A DNA stretch of 64,000 bases from Coenobita brevimanus (Eukaryota > Arthropoda > Malacostraca > Decapoda > Coenobitidae), in the NCBI GenBank assembly GCA_032717465.1, contig CM064664.1, forward strand, positions 5,983,906 through 6,047,905. The letters run 5' to 3'. How positions within the stretch are numbered: position 1 is the first letter of the stretch; each line of letters begins with the position of its first letter. The notes under the pieces are model-generated. The model made no database searches. It was not told the origin of the DNA and saw nothing but the letters and a program-made list of their open reading frames with translations. The position numbers were made by a program, and so were the translations under genes. Positions 22,687 to 34,654 of the stretch are shown here, in pieces.

Positions 22687-25600
22687 ATGCCGAGATAATG
22701 CGGCGTAGTGTTTCTGGGGAGTATAGGTGGCTGGGATTTGGGCTTGATGTAGCATGAGGGTGAGGTGGTTTAGGGCAGGGGTGGGAGTGTGATTTTGTGG
22801 CGAGGCGGGTGGGGTGGGGGAGTGGGTGTATCAGGCGGGTGGGCAGGAGAGGCACCCGGAGCGGGTGTGGTTGTTTTGAGGGTCGGTGTGGGTGGTGACA
22901 TGGGTGTGCGGGGTTGGTGTGGGCGTGAGGCGCATGAGGCGCGTGCGGTTGGGTTGGAGGTGGTTGAGGCAGGGGGTGGGGAGTTTGGAGTGGGGGTGGG
23001 GGATGCAGTGGGTTGGAAGGGGTGGGGGCAGTGGTGGGTGAGGGCGGAGGTGGAGGTGTGGGGGTGAGGGTGGGACACGTGGTGCTGGGCGTGGGGGAGT
23101 GGGTGGTTGGTAGAGAAGGGGTGGGGGAGCGACAGGATGTTGGTGGTGCAGGAGAGTTGTCAGGTGAGGTGTGATGCGGTGTGGTGGCTGGGGAAAAGAA
23201 GTGGCAGGGGAGGGGGAGGGGGAGGGAGATGGGGAGGAGATGTAGCATTCATAGGTAGGAGGGGGGGTGGCGCTGGGGTAGAAGGTGGGACAGGGCATGG
23301 GGCCGGGGCGGTGGGGGCAGGAGTGCGGAAGGGGCACATGTGCCGGTTTCGGAGGGTGCGAGGGGCACTGTGGTAGTTAACAGTGACCTGATAGTGGTTG
23401 GGGACACAAGTGATGGTGTGGGATCCTGTCAAGCAGGGTGCGGGTTTGTAAGGGGTGGGGAGCTGGGCGATCATGACAGTGTCACCTGGTTTGTAGGGGT
23501 TGGAGGCTGTGTCGGGGCTGAGGTCTAGATCGTGTTGGAGGTGGGTCAAATGGCGCTTGAGGTGGTGCAGTGGGTCCATCGTGGGAGCGGAGGTGGGCGG
23601 TTGCAGATCCTGCCGAAGGGGCAGCAGGAGGGGTGTCTCTCTGAATACTCGCTCATATGGCGAAATTCTCTCCTCTCGGGGGCAGGAGTTGATGCCCCAT
23701 TGTACGATTTTTACATGGGTGGGCCAGTCATTGTCCTTAGTGCCTTCTATTCGTGTGCGGAGCTGAATCATGAGGGTACGATGGCTGCACTTGCACACTG
23801 CATTTTCCTGTGGCCAGTAGGGGGAGGAGTGGGAGATGTACCCGAAAATATTGGCTAATTCCTCCCAGATCTTATCGGTGCATTCGGGTATCTGAGTGGA
23901 TCACTTGGGGAATGCCAAAGTAGGGAAAAATGTGCCGAAGGAGGGCATTGGCTACTGTGACAGCTTGGTGTTCCTTTGCTGGACAGGCCACGACGAACTT
24001 GGAATACGTGTCTATGAACATGATGACGTATCTGTAGCCTGATTTTGGAGGCAGGGTCCATACCACATCAATTGGTAACAGCTGCCAGGGTTTGTGGGCG
24101 GTGATATGGCCCGATGGTCTTGCGGAGCATGTAATGTCTTTGCCAAGGGCACAGGAGTGGCAGCTTTGGATGATTTCTTTGGCGAGGGCGGAAGGGTTGG
24201 GCGCCCAGTATGCGTCGTTGAAAACTTGCAGCAGTTTTTTTGTACCCAGGTGAATGCCTTTGTGAGTGTGAAGGTGTCGTAGGGCATCGAGGGTGGTGTC
24301 AGGGGCTAGGAGAATATGACTGGAGGGGGTCAAGAGGTGATCGCCCTGCCGATACAGTTTTTTGAAAAGGTGGTGAGGAATCCAAGGGGGTCGCTCCTTG
24401 TGGTGCCACTGCTGGAGGAGGTCTGGTTCTGGCTGGGCTGCATGGATGGGAAGCCGAGAGAGAGCGTCCGTGTTGGTATGGAGTTTGCCGGGAGGGTATG
24501 AGATCTCATAATTGAATTCCTCCAGAGTTTTGCACCCTTCTGATGAGTTGGGCATTGCAGGTGTCAGACTCTCATAACCACTGGAGGGATTGGTGGTCCG
24601 TAATGATCGTGACTTGGGTCCTGGAGAGATATGCCCGGAAGTGATCGAGCGCCCAGATTATGCCCAAGCATTCTTGCTTGGTGGCGCCATAGATTTTCTC
24701 CGCCTGATTCAGAGGACGGCTGGCACAGGCAATGATGTGCTCATGGCCCTCTTAGTCTTGTCCCAACACAGTGCCTAGGGCAAGGAGGGAGACGTTGGTA
24801 TAGAGGTGGAAGGGAAGGGCGTAGTTGGGAAAAGCCATGATGGGGGTGGAAACGAGTTTGTCTTTAAACTGCTGGAAGGCAGCTCATCTCTCCTCCGTCC
24901 AGAGGAATGGTTCCTCCTTATGGGTCAGCTCGTGGAGTTGTTTGGCGTTGTGGGTAAACCCCTTCACGAAACGGAGGTAATAGGATGTCAAGCCGAGGAA
25001 GGCTCTGATGCCGTGTACGTCCTGTGGTGGGGGTATATCCGCAATAGCATGGAGCTTGTCAGGGTTGGGAGATATTCCTGCCTGGGAGATGACATGCCCC
25101 AGGAACGAGACGGTTCTGGCAGCTAGAACGCACTTGGTGGGCAGGAGTTTGAGGCCTGCCTGTTGGATCCTGGTAAAAACCCAGTGGAGGCACTGCAGGT
25201 GATCGGCCCAGGTTTGGCTGAAAACAATGATGTCATCAAAGTACGCGAGGCATCTTTCCCACATGAGACTGCTGAGGACGGACTACATTAACCTGGAGAA
25301 GGTGGCGGGGGCTTTGCAGAGACTGATCGGCAGGACATTAAACTTGTAATGTTTCCCGTTACTAGTCGAAAAAGCAGTTTTGCCTCGATCTTCCTGTTGC
25401 ACGGGAACCTGCCAGTACCCTGGGACTGGAGGTCCAGGGTAGAGAACCAGGACACTCCATACTGGGAATCCAGGGAATCGTCTATACGCGGGATTGGAGT
25501 GGCGTCTTTGGTAGTTACGTCGTTAAGTTGGTGGTAGTCGACGCAGAACCACATTGTGCCGTCCTTCTTCCTCCCGAGGATGACAGGGAAGGGCCAGGGG

Positions 25601-26670
25601 CTGGTGGAGGGGGAGACGACTCCAGCTTCGATCATCTCCTGCACCTGGCGGTCTTCCTCTTCCCGCTGTTTGAGATTCTTTCGTCAGGATGGCTGTCGGA
25701 TAGGCGGGCCTGTTGTGTGAATTTTATGAGCCAGGTAGGTGGTGTGTCCGATGTCCACTGGCCCTGCTGCAAACAGATCCTGGAAATCCAGGAGGCGGCG
25801 GCGAAGGGTGTCCGACTGATAGGCAGAGAGATGGTTGGGAATGGGGGGCAGGGGGGCGTGGGAGTAGGAGGGAGAAGAGGCACAGGGCTCGGCTTCCTCC
25901 ATCTCATCGATTATGAGCCCTTTAGGGAGGGTGAGGGGTGAAGGGACGAGGTTGGTGATTCGGACTGCCGTACGATGAGGGGGAAGGAAAGTCAGAGGCA
26001 GAAGGCAGGCCGAGAGGGTTCCCGGCAGCAGGAGTGGGGAGCATAGGACAGAGGGGCCGGAGGGCCGGTTGAGGGGCACCCAGGCTTCATATGGGGGGGA
26101 ATGGTGACGGCGGCAGAAATGGTGGCAGAAAAAGAGGGAGGGGGGGTGGTGGAAGGTAATAAGAGGGGGAGGGGGTGGGGGGAATAAGAGGGGGAGGGGG
26201 GAAGAGGAAGGAAGGGGGGGTGGAGTCTTCCGGCCGGGGCCGTGGCATGCAGTTGCAGACGGGCCGGGGGGGGGAGGGTCGGGCGGTTCACGGAACTGGA
26301 GCTGTCTGTTGCTGCAATCTATGGTGGCCCCTAGCTTCTGCAACAGGTCCAGCCCCAGGTACCCGTCATAATTCCGGCAGGAAGAGTCAAAAATTATAAA
26401 CTGGTGCTGGGTTGACATCAGTTGGTGGGTTTCGACTCTTAGGACCCGTGTCTCCCCACTGATGGGCAGGGGGCCATCCCCCGCATCCACAAGGTGAGTA
26501 GCTGTGGGGTAGAATGGGCCAAAGGTCGATTTGTGGTGGGAGAAGTCATGGCTATAAAGGCAGGATCTGGTTGCTCCCGTATCGACCAGAAGTCTGGCTT
26601 TCACCCCATTCAGCTTCATCTTGTGGTAAACTGGGGGGCGATATTTGGGGGAAATGGCTCCCAACACCAT
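22687..26670 (-). pseudogene. Gypsy pol remnant: protease, RT, RNase H, integrase
   Basis: Pol once provided particle maturation, cDNA synthesis and integration. Protease: LLVDTGATRS near 26580. A long Pro-rich spacer follows, then an in-frame TGA at 25684-25686. RT begins with MIEAGVVSPS and contains KKDGTMWFCVDY. A shift near 25430 breaks the middle of RT, and the catalytic block AYFDDIIVFS follows near 25235. RNase H spans about 24556-24884, with internal stops. Integrase (23872-24555) has the HTHKGIH...CHSC zinc-binding region and two of the DDE acidic residues (in LPIDVVW and IHSDTR) before another break. The integrase C-terminus (23160-23798) keeps the core's last helix and a chromo-like PGDTVM block. 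A Pro/His/Thr-rich tail runs to about 22687. At least four lesions make it inactive. Confidence 0.85.
22760..23330 (+). repeat. G-rich low-complexity tract
   Basis: The plus strand is packed with runs such as GGGTGGGG and GGGGGAGGGG. It codes on the minus strand for the Pro-rich tail of pol. The run spacing would allow G-quadruplexes. Confidence 0.7.
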
Positions 26671-26690
26671 GGGATTGTGCAGGGGCGGGC

Positions 26691-27581
26691 CTAAAAATCC
26701 AGCTGTCTGGGACCTCCTTCTTCTTGCTCCAGCTCCTGTTCCCCAGAATCGGTCTTCTCCACAGATGCAGGTTCGTCCTCTGTTGCCTTGTCCTCTAGAG
26801 AGGAGACTTTGCGCTGGGCTGGGGTGGTAGTTTTCTGATGTGAAGCCTTCAACTGGTTCCGGATATCATGCAGTGGGCATCTGGAGCTGCACGCCAAGAA
26901 TTCCCAGGGATTCACTAGGATAAGGTTGGAGTTCTCACTGTGGGTGGGGCGCCAGTGTGTCGGGTGTGCCCTAGGTGGGCTAGGCGCTGGGGTAGTGCTG
27001 GTGTGGGGCATAGACAGACGTGGCTTGACTGAGGGAGCCGGAATTTTGGTGGGAAACTTTTTTACCACATTGATCTGCTGCGGTGCAGGGCAGGAGGTCA
27101 GGAGGTGCCGTATTAGTTGGATGTCTCTATCCGTGTCTCCAGTCGGGTCATGGATCGTAAAGTGTTCTTTTACATCACTGAGGAGCACTCTCAGGAGAGT
27201 GTTAAAAGTATGCTGTTCCCGGATTTCATCATCTGCCTCTGGGTAGGCAGCGGCGACCAGGCGTCTTGCCCGAATTAGGGTATCATCTAGATTCCCGTCA
27301 AAAGTCAAACTATCCAGCTGGGATAGTGCCACCACTTTCTCTAGTGATGGGGTGATGGCTTGGATCACGAGTCTCATGAAATTTTGCCAGATGAGCTCTA
27401 GAACGATTTTTGGTTCAATATTAGCCACCGCTTTGCCCAACAGTGGGAGTGTAACTGCAATTTTTTGTTGGTCATTTTCAAAACTGATATCTAGTAAAGG
27501 TTTGATGATCGTCAGATATGTGCGAACATCGTACTGTTCGGGGTAGAACTTTGGCAATTGCACGTGAGGTTTGGTTGCCAT
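26691..27581 (-). CDS. Gypsy gag polyprotein (open frame, no zinc knuckle seen)
   Basis: Gag builds the virus-like particle of the retrotransposon. This frame of 296 codons starts at the first ATG after the leader (MATKPHVQLPKFY) and is uninterrupted. The N-terminal 170 residues look like the helical Gag capsid core of Gypsy elements. The middle is Pro/Ser/Thr-rich and the C-terminus is acidic. A CCHC zinc knuckle, usual in many Gypsy Gag proteins, is not recognisable; only scattered Cys/His occur near residue 225. It ends 20 bases before the first ATG of the protease frame, so pol was probably expressed by a shift or as a separate frame. Confidence 0.75.
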   Translation of the reverse strand: MATKPHVQLPKFYPEQYDVRTYLTIIKPLLDISFENDQQKIAVTLPLLGKAVANIEPKIVLELIWQNFMRLVIQAITPSLEKVVALSQLDSLTFDGNLDDTLIRARRLVAAAYPEADDEIREQHTFNTLLRVLLSDVKEHFTIHDPTGDTDRDIQLIRHLLTSCPAPQQINVVKKFPTKIPAPSVKPRLSMPHTSTTPAPSPPRAHPTHWRPTHSENSNLILVNPWEFLACSSRCPLHDIRNQLKASHQKTTTPAQRKVSSLEDKATEDEPASVEKTDSGEQELEQEEGGPRQLDF

Positions 27582-27645
27582 TTTTCTGGTATTTCCTGAC
27601 TACCTGTCTCGTATGCCCAGGTCAAGAACCACTGCTGTACACCAG

Positions 27646-29732
27646 TGTAATGCTAGGTGTTTTAGGTTCGGCTTCCCGTTCCTTAAACTCCTAACGTATA
27701 GCAGGGCTCTCTTTCGAGACCGGGCCTTAGACAAGTAAGACAGAGGCAGGACACAAAAACTACAGGCAATAACCTTACACTTGTATCACTTAGTCAGACA
27801 GGGAAATCAGCAGATGTTACAGACACGATTTACTGGGCAATTATAAACTCTTATAATTAGATAGGGTTAATAGTAGCTTGCAGGATATTGTTTGGGAATA
27901 CAGTGAAAACAACATTGGAGGCGGAATATTCTAAATTGGTATAGTCCAGGGTCTCTAAGCGAGTGGAGATGCTAGAGCTATTTCTCACTGGGGGGGGGTG
28001 TAAGGCACTGGGGTCTAATTAGGATTATGGTAGTATGAGGTAGAGTCAATTGGTAGCATGTTCTCTTTGTTGTTTTCTACTCGTAGGTTGCTTTTGATCA
28101 ATTACCATCACTCACTCCACTGCTTTGGTGTTTATCTTATTACTGGATGGTAGTTCACTGTGTCTGTTCTTCTTTCCAACACTTTGGTCTATCACTGTCA
28201 ATTCACTATTCTGCCTCATCAATGCTTGACCACTATCAATGCACAGTTACAGTCACTATGGTCAATCTGGTGCCAAGGGTGCGGCTGAGGGGCAACACAG
28301 CTCCACTACTGACGGGGCTGGGCACGACCAGGAGACTCCGTGCTCAGGGGGCACGGGATCATGCGCAGAGGCATCTGCTCTCATCCGGGGCTGTGGGTGG
28401 CGAAGGGTCCCTTAATCTCAAGGCTGGGGACAGGAGTGCGGCCCTCAGGGCTAGGGCCAAACAATTGCCTGAACAGGTCATTCGGGCTCCTGACGGAGGG
28501 GGAGGTTCTCAGCCGTCGAGGTGTAGGGAGTTCCTGCCCCGGCGTTCTGGGGATGGTCTGGGGTTCCCGAGGACTGCGGTCCCCAGGGCTGGGCAGTACT
28601 GACAGGCAGGGGCTGCGGCATCGGTCTGCGTCAGGGTCCGTCAGGTGGGTCTCCTCCAGAACCAGTCATAGGGAGCAGAGGTCCTCTACTCCCTCTGCAC
28701 TGGGGGTCAGGGAACAGGCGACAAGCTTAGGCGGAGGGGCAGCTCTCGGCCACTTCCTGCCGTAGGGCCTGGCTACTGGCCGTGGCTTCCTGTAGGTGTG
28801 GGTACAAGCTGCCAAGGCCCAGCTACTGGCCATGACATGAGAGGGTGAGTGACTGCCAGCAAACCCAGGGACACCTTCAGAGCGGCTACAGGCCATCTGA
28901 TGAAGGCGGGAGTGGCTACAGGCCAACTCCTGCAGGAGGGGTGTAGAGTGGCTACAGGCCAACTCCTGCAGGAGGAGTGTAGAGCGGCTACAGGCCGACT
29001 CAGGGGGGACATCTTCAGAATGGCTGCTGGCCATCTGATGAAGGCGGGAGTGGCTACCAGCCATCTCCTCATTACCCTCAGAACGGCTACCAGCCATCTC
29101 CTTAGTGAGGGGTAAGCAGCTACCAGCTGTCTCAGGGGGAATGCCTTCGGAGCGGCTACAGGCCATCTGACAAAGGTGGGAGCAGCTACAGGCCGTCTCC
29201 ATCAGGAGGGGTGTGGAGCGGCTACCAGCCGTCTCCGGAAGTACACCTTCAGAGCGATCGTAGATCATCTCTTGGCGAAGGTGGGAGCAGCTACCGGCCA
29301 TCTCCTGTTTACCCTCAGGACGGCTACAGGCCGTTTTCTTAGCGTGGAGCGAGCGGCTACTGGCTGTCTCAAAGAGGAAGACACCTTCAGAGAGGCTACT
29401 GGCCGTCTCCTGACAAAGGCAGGAGTGGCTACTGGCCGTCTCTTTTTGGGTGCTGGCAGGAGCTGGATAGGCAGCTCCACCCCTTAGCTGGTTTACTGAA
29501 GGCTCGACTGGAAGGTAGTGCAGTATTCCTGCTATGGCGACAGTGGGCGGGCTCCGGGTCATAGGGTCACGCGGCCCGAGCTGACTCAGGCCGTTGTTGC
29601 ACCGAGTCCCCATGTGCTGCTGCTGCTCCTCTGTGGGCTCCTTGTGGGGGTGTCCAGGAGTTCATGGGGGCACTATACTGTATTCCTTGTGGGAGTGGCT
29701 GGGTGTTCCAGGGGGCACTATGCTGCATTCTA
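27646..29732 (-). repeat. Gypsy 5' LTR (about 2.09 kb)
   Basis: On the minus strand the LTR begins TAGAATGC (29732 downward) and ends GCATTACA (27653-27646), imperfect inverted ends. It is flanked outside by GTCAT (29733-29737), which matches ATGAC beside the inverted 3' LTR end. This LTR is uninterrupted, so it shows where the LINE (at 28296-28300) and the piggyBac-type element (CTAA at 27954-27957) entered the other LTR. Two kilobases is long for a Gypsy LTR; the minisatellite accounts for about a third. Confidence 0.85.
28760..29460. repeat. LTR minisatellite, copy in 5' LTR, with 315-codon open frame
   Basis: Tandem units of roughly 37-46 bp built on GGCTACAGGCCATCT and variants. On the minus strand a 315-codon frame (28666-29613) reads a degenerate Ser/Cys/Ala-rich repeat with words such as ACSRSEG and ETAGSRS. 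Other frames are also unusually open, as expected when a repeat lacks stop triplets. I see no signal or domain and do not call it a gene. Confidence 0.8.
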
Positions 29733-29737
29733 GTCAT

Positions 29738-30502
29738 GTATCCCATCTGGCGCCGTACACGACTATGGCGGTATATTGTGCAGCAGTCCAGTTGTTACTG
29801 CACAGTTATCATGTAGGTCCAGTGGCAATTGTGTCTGCCACATTGATAACCCAGTTTCACACACGCAGTTACTTGTGTGGATATTGTGTTGTGATCGGAC
29901 GCTGATCGTGCTGAAGTCGAGTGACTCTTACAGCTGTCGAGTAGCGATCTGGCTGCTGTTGTATAGTGGTTGTGGATGTCAATTTTGGGAAGATATTTAT
30001 CTTGTTGTTGTTGCATTGTTGTCATGTTGTGACTGTATAAAGATCGTGTTGTGGTCGTGCTATTGACGTGTTGATCGAACACAGATCAGGGTCAATAAAC
30101 TTGGCTGATCACAGGACGGCAACGGTGATTCCCACACGATCGTAGTTCGATTACAACAGGATAGTAACACCACAAAATATAACGTTCTTTTTCGTCACAT
30201 TGTCGGCCAAAATATAGTACATGCACTATTTCTTGGCCGACCACAGCTGACGATTACCGATCCGTAAGACACCCCCTTGAAATTGACATATTGAGGCGAT
30301 CTTTTTACACGATAAACAGATGATGTTGGCCGACTCAGAAAAAATTCAAATTTTTTGAAAAGATTGGCTGTGATCGGGGGCTATCGTAGTGTGTGTGATG
30401 CAGGCTTTAGAGGTACCTGAATGACTACAGTAGATAGTCATAGACTTCTTCCTCCAAAGAAAGGGGGATAGCTGAGACAGGACGACACACGTCCAATTTA
30501 CT

Positions 30503-30507
<5 letters not shown>
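29738..30507. other. Pre-insertion flank of the Gypsy element and unassigned DNA
   Basis: No gene is recognised. 29738 onward is host DNA beside the Gypsy target site, originally adjacent to the DNA now at 16149-16426. The rest has many GATCG/CGATC words and short palindromes but no clear transposon ends. Confidence 0.45.

Positions 30508-30556
<49 letters not shown>
30508..30556. repeat. (CA)n microsatellite
   Basis: About 48 bp of pure CA repeats. Confidence 0.97.
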
Positions 30557-30557
<1 letters not shown>

Positions 30558-30569
30558 TTACTCATATCT

Positions 30570-33500
30570 TAGCCGGAAGGGGAGAAGGGACAGATCCTCA
30601 CCATACCACACCGCACCAGGGTCAACTGCACAGTGTAATCAGTGACATCCGCAGGAGGGCCCAACAGCAGAGCTGGTTTACCCCTGCCACATCATGATGA
30701 ACCCATACCCTTACCCACACCTGACCTGATCAGGTGATCAGACCAAATGTGGGAGAATATCCCCTCACAGGTGCATCACCATGTATTCATTCACAATTTC
30801 TCTCAAGTCATCCCCATCACGTCCAGCCACTCCTCCTTGTTCTACAGACATCCCACTTGCATCTAGCACTCTTTTTACACTGTCCATCCATCCTATTTGT
30901 GGTCTTCCTCTCAGCCTTACACTTCTCACATGCAATTCAGTTATCTTTCTCACCAATCGCTGTTCATCCATTCTCTCCATATGCCCAAACCATTGCAACA
31001 CCACTGCTCAATTCGATCAGCCATCTCCCGCATAACTCCAGTTCTCCTTCTCACTTCATCTTTTCTCACTCAATCCATATGCATCATTCCACACATACTC
31101 CACAGACACCTCATGTACATTACATTCAAACTCTTCCTTTCTGCTACACCCCAAATCCAAGTTTCAGCCCCATATAATGCAGCCTGTACGACTACACCCT
31201 CATGCAGCCTTGTTTTTACATCCATTCTAAGCGAACGGCATCTAAACACTTTTTTCATTCCTCCCAACACCTTTCCTACTTCATTCATTCTAAACTTCAC
31301 CTCTACATCTATTTTTCCATCCACAACATGTGACCCTAAATACTTAAAACACTCTACCTCCTCAAACAACTCACCATTCAAAACTACATTCATCCTCCTA
31401 CCGTCTACCAACCTCATACGCTTCATCACTTTACTCTTATTCTCATTTACTCTGAATTTCCTCCTTTCACCTACCCTTCCAAACTCCTCCACCAACTGTC
31501 TCAACCACTCCGAATCAGCCACCAGTGCCGTGTCATCTGCAAACAGCAGCTGATTCAGATTCCACTCTCTACCATCAGCATTCATTAGACTCAAGCCTTC
31601 ACCTAACACTTGTTCATTCACCTCCCTTACAACACCATTCATATAAATAGTAAACAACCAAGGCGACATCACACACCCCACTCTCACGGGAAATCAATCA
31701 CTCACAGTATATCCCATTCTTACTCACTTTCTACTATTTTCATAAAAACTTTTCACTCTTTGTAACAATCTACCATCAAGTCCATACAGTCTCAAAACAG
31801 TTCACAAATCCTCATTATCAATTTCATCATATGATATTCATAAATCCACGAACATCCAAAACACATCCTTACCTTTTGCCAAATACTTTCCACACACCTG
31901 TCTCACAGCAAACACCTGATCCATGCATTCCCTCCCTCTCCTAAAGTCACACTGCTCATCACCAATCACTCCCTTTTTATCCTTTCTGACTCTCTTAATC
32001 AACATTCTACCATACACCTTACCTACAACACTCAATAGACTTATACCACTAAAACTGGTAAAGTCATACTTATCACCCTTACCTTTATACAGCGTAACCA
32101 CACATGTACTTGCCCAGTCAGTCAGCATCATACCGTTCACAAAGCACACATTCAGCAATCTTACTAACTACTCAACAATAGTAGCTCCACCACCTTTCTG
32201 ACATTCCATAGGACACCCATCCATACCTACACCGTTTCCTGCTTTCATCTCCTTGACTGCCTCCTGCACTTCCTCAGTCGTGATCAAAGAATCAATCAGC
32301 TCTTCAAACACATTTATTCCTTGCACCCTTCCATCTGCCACAGTCTCAGCCTTCCTTTCCTCCTCTACATTTAACTGTCTTTCAAAATACTCTGCCCATC
32401 ACTTCCTTACAGCATCCATCTCAGTTATCATCTTTCTATCCTCTGCTTTTACACGCTTGTCCTTCCCAGACTCTTCCCTTCGCACTCTCCTCATCTCCTT
32501 CCAATACATTTTCTTTTTCTATTCAAAATTCTGTCAACCGCCTAGCCCACCTCTCATCTCCTGCCACTTTAGCATCGTCCAATCCCTTTCTCGCCATATT
32601 CCTCTTTTCCTTATCTCTTTCATACGACACCTCATCGTTCCTCTACAGCCACACTTCATATGCACGTCTCTTCTCAGCTACAGCCATACTTACTTCCTCA
32701 CACCACCATCCACTTCCTTTTCTTACACCACTACCTATTCGTCTCACATCACACACCTCTTCCGCATACCCCACTACAGCACACTTAAACAACTGCCATT
32801 CTTTTCCCACACCGCCATTTTCCTGATCGTTCACTGCATTCCACTCATCTTTCAACTTTTCCTGATACTATATCATATTCTGTCTTATCCAGCTCCCTGA
32901 TTTTCAAAACCTCCCTATCACACCTAAGTCTCCTTGATCTCACCCACCTCATACCTATCCTCATCTTTCCTTCCACCAGGTACTGGTCAAACATACCTCC
33001 ACCCTCCTGTCTCAAAACATTCATATCCAGGAATTTTTCTCCTACATTCCTTGAGACAACCACATAGTTCATCAGTCCTCTATCAGCAACTCTTCCACCT
33101 TCCTGTCATACCCATGTATACTTATATCTTTTTTCCCAAACAAGGTATTTCCAATCACCGTCTCTTGCTCAACAGACATCCGTATCACACTTTCCCCATT
33201 ATAAATTTATTCCAGGTACACCATGCATACCAACGAAACCTTCAACTGCTACATTTCCCACTCTAGCATTAGGATCTCCCATCATTTCCACATTCACATT
33301 TGCTCCAAAACTCAGCAAACATTCATCATTCCAGAATAACTCTCTCACTTCTTCATCCCTTTCCCTACCAGGCCCATATGCACTCACAAAAACCCACAGC
33401 TCACGTCCAAGTTTCGCTTACACCCACGTCAGTCTCGATGACACCTTCCATTCAGTTACACACTGCTGCACTTCCGGGCTCACTATCAAGGCCACTCCTT

Positions 33501-33870
33501 CTCTCACTCTTCCTGTATCAACACCTGACCTCCTTCCAGTCACACTTCCAAACTTACAGTACAGTAGTTTCACTTTCTCTTCCATCTTTGTTTCACTCAA
33601 AGCTAACACTTCCAAGCTTCTTCTCACAAACATTATCCCAATCTTCTCCCTTTTAGCCTGAAGTGTACAACATCCACGCACATTCATAGACCCAGTCTTC
33701 AGGGTTCGGGGATAACTCAATCCTCCTTCTCTTTCTATGCCCTGCCTCACTGTAGGAACTAAAAATACAGAGGAGGGGGTCCCTAGTCCCTTCAGCTCGT
33801 CCCTTTTAGTCGCCTTTTACGGCACGCAGGGAATACGATGGCAGAATTTTTCCTAACATAACCTGCTCGC
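30570..33870 (-). mobile_element. RTE-like LINE, near full length but decayed
   Basis: Minus-strand LINE with ORF2 remnants from endonuclease (33750) to the C-terminal domain (30765). Near its 5' end (33803-33837) is the motif CCGTAAAAGGCGACTAAAAG, shared with the LINE whose 5' end is at 44221-44250. This fixes it as a near-full-length copy of a related family. The 3' limit is approximate; no tail or target duplication could be identified. Confidence 0.8.
30765..33750 (-). pseudogene. RTE-like ORF2 remnant
   Basis: Fragments in order on the minus strand: endonuclease start (33418-33750, with NVRGCC and LALSETKM), endonuclease core (33199-33387, with GDPNARVG), a central region with many shifts (32200-33070), and the RT start (31838-32158, with GISLLSVVGKVYG and a damaged FRRGREC). 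The RT palm follows (31070-31687, with GCVMSPWLFTIYM and FADDTALV), then the C-terminal block (30765-31004, with LQWFGHMERM and LRGRPQIGW). At least five frame breaks make it dead. Similarity to the 41168-44101 protein is clear, but the two belong to different subfamilies. Confidence 0.82.
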
Positions 33871-34100
33871 AGAGTGGTGGTACCATCCCATCATGTGGCT
33901 AGATTTTGTCCCCTACGCCACAGGGACGGACACAACTGTGAATGCTAATAAAGAAACAGTGAGAATGTCAATAGTGTGCAACTAAAGGGTAGGTTAATCG
34001 AACATGTCCATCCCCCTCCCCCCCATACATACACAGAAATACTCTCCTTACCCCCACCAAAGCACTGATTTACAAAGTGGATGAATTGGAGATCTAAAGC

Positions 34101-34117
34101 TTCTCTCTGTCTCTGTC

Positions 34118-34186
<69 letters not shown>
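34101..34186. repeat. (CT)n / (CTGT)-rich microsatellite
   Basis: Pyrimidine-rich array, first mixed TCTGTC units and then pure CT. Confidence 0.95.
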
Positions 34187-34188
<2 letters not shown>

Positions 34189-34395
34189 TAATAATAGTTT
34201 CATTTATCCTATTAGGTTTATTATTACGTGCATTGACTCACCTTCACTTCCATGTAAAGAAATTATTTTGAAGTTTTAGCAGTATTCTGTAAAATGACCC
34301 AAGTGTACCATATATATTCAAATATTTGTCCATCGTCTTCTAAACAATATACTAAAATCCTGGTAAGAAAAACATATTATATGATTACAAGCGGT

Positions 34396-34520
34396 TTTTA
34401 CCTGGTCGTGGTGTAGTGGTATGCTGCCTGGCTCTCACCTGAGAGTCCCGGGTTCGATTCCCGGCATATTGGTAATTTCTCTGATGATTTTTCCTGTGTA
34501 AAAATACAGGTTCTCTCTTC
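34396..34520 (+). mobile_element. tRNA-Glu(CTC)-derived SINE head, copy 1
   Basis: The 5' part resembles tRNA-Glu with anticodon CTC. It has an A-box-like TGGTGTAGTGG, the anticodon-loop region CTGGCTCTCACCTGAG, and a perfect B box within CCGGGTTCGATTCCCGG (T arm intact). The acceptor stem is not a proper 7-bp tRNA stem; only the outer TTACC/GGTAA pair. A 46-bp body with a small hairpin (CCTGT...ACAGG) follows and is shared with the second copy, as in a SINE rather than a tRNA gene. Transcription would be by RNA polymerase III from the internal boxes. Confidence 0.75.
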
Positions 34521-34654
34521 ATTCTGACTTGCCGTAAGTGCTTGGGATAGATTAAAAGCATCTACTTGCCCGAGTGCCAGGGGGTTAACTCACCCTCTTC
34601 AGGCCCACAGTGGGGAGCGGAGGGACGTTGGTTACAAGATTGTGACAACATGAG

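Larger units (their letters stand above)
22355..27645 (-). mobile_element. Gypsy-type LTR retrotransposon, internal region
   Basis: On the minus strand the order is primer site, gag, protease, reverse transcriptase, RNase H, integrase, which is the Gypsy (Ty3) order. No envelope-like frame with a signal peptide and membrane anchor was found. The 5.3-kb internal region has a G-rich plus strand at 22760-23330 and 26100-26280. TGGTGTACAGCAGTGG, one base inside the 5' LTR end on the minus strand, is a candidate primer binding site; I could not match it to a tRNA. Several stops and shifts make the element non-functional. Confidence 0.88.

Noticed and set aside
22685..23248. Pro/His-rich minus-strand frame as an envelope or host gene
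   Set aside because: Low-complexity product of a G-rich tract, overlapping the integrase tail in another frame, with no signal peptide or membrane anchor.
28666..29613. 315-codon frame in the 5' LTR called as a gene
   Set aside because: It is made of minisatellite units, other frames are also open, and the counterpart in the 3' LTR is broken.
30734..33656. Plus-strand Ser/Pro/His-rich frames over the RTE-like LINE
   Set aside because: They are antisense shadows of the LINE ORF2; the same holds at 361-880, 41092-44337 and 61300-63863.
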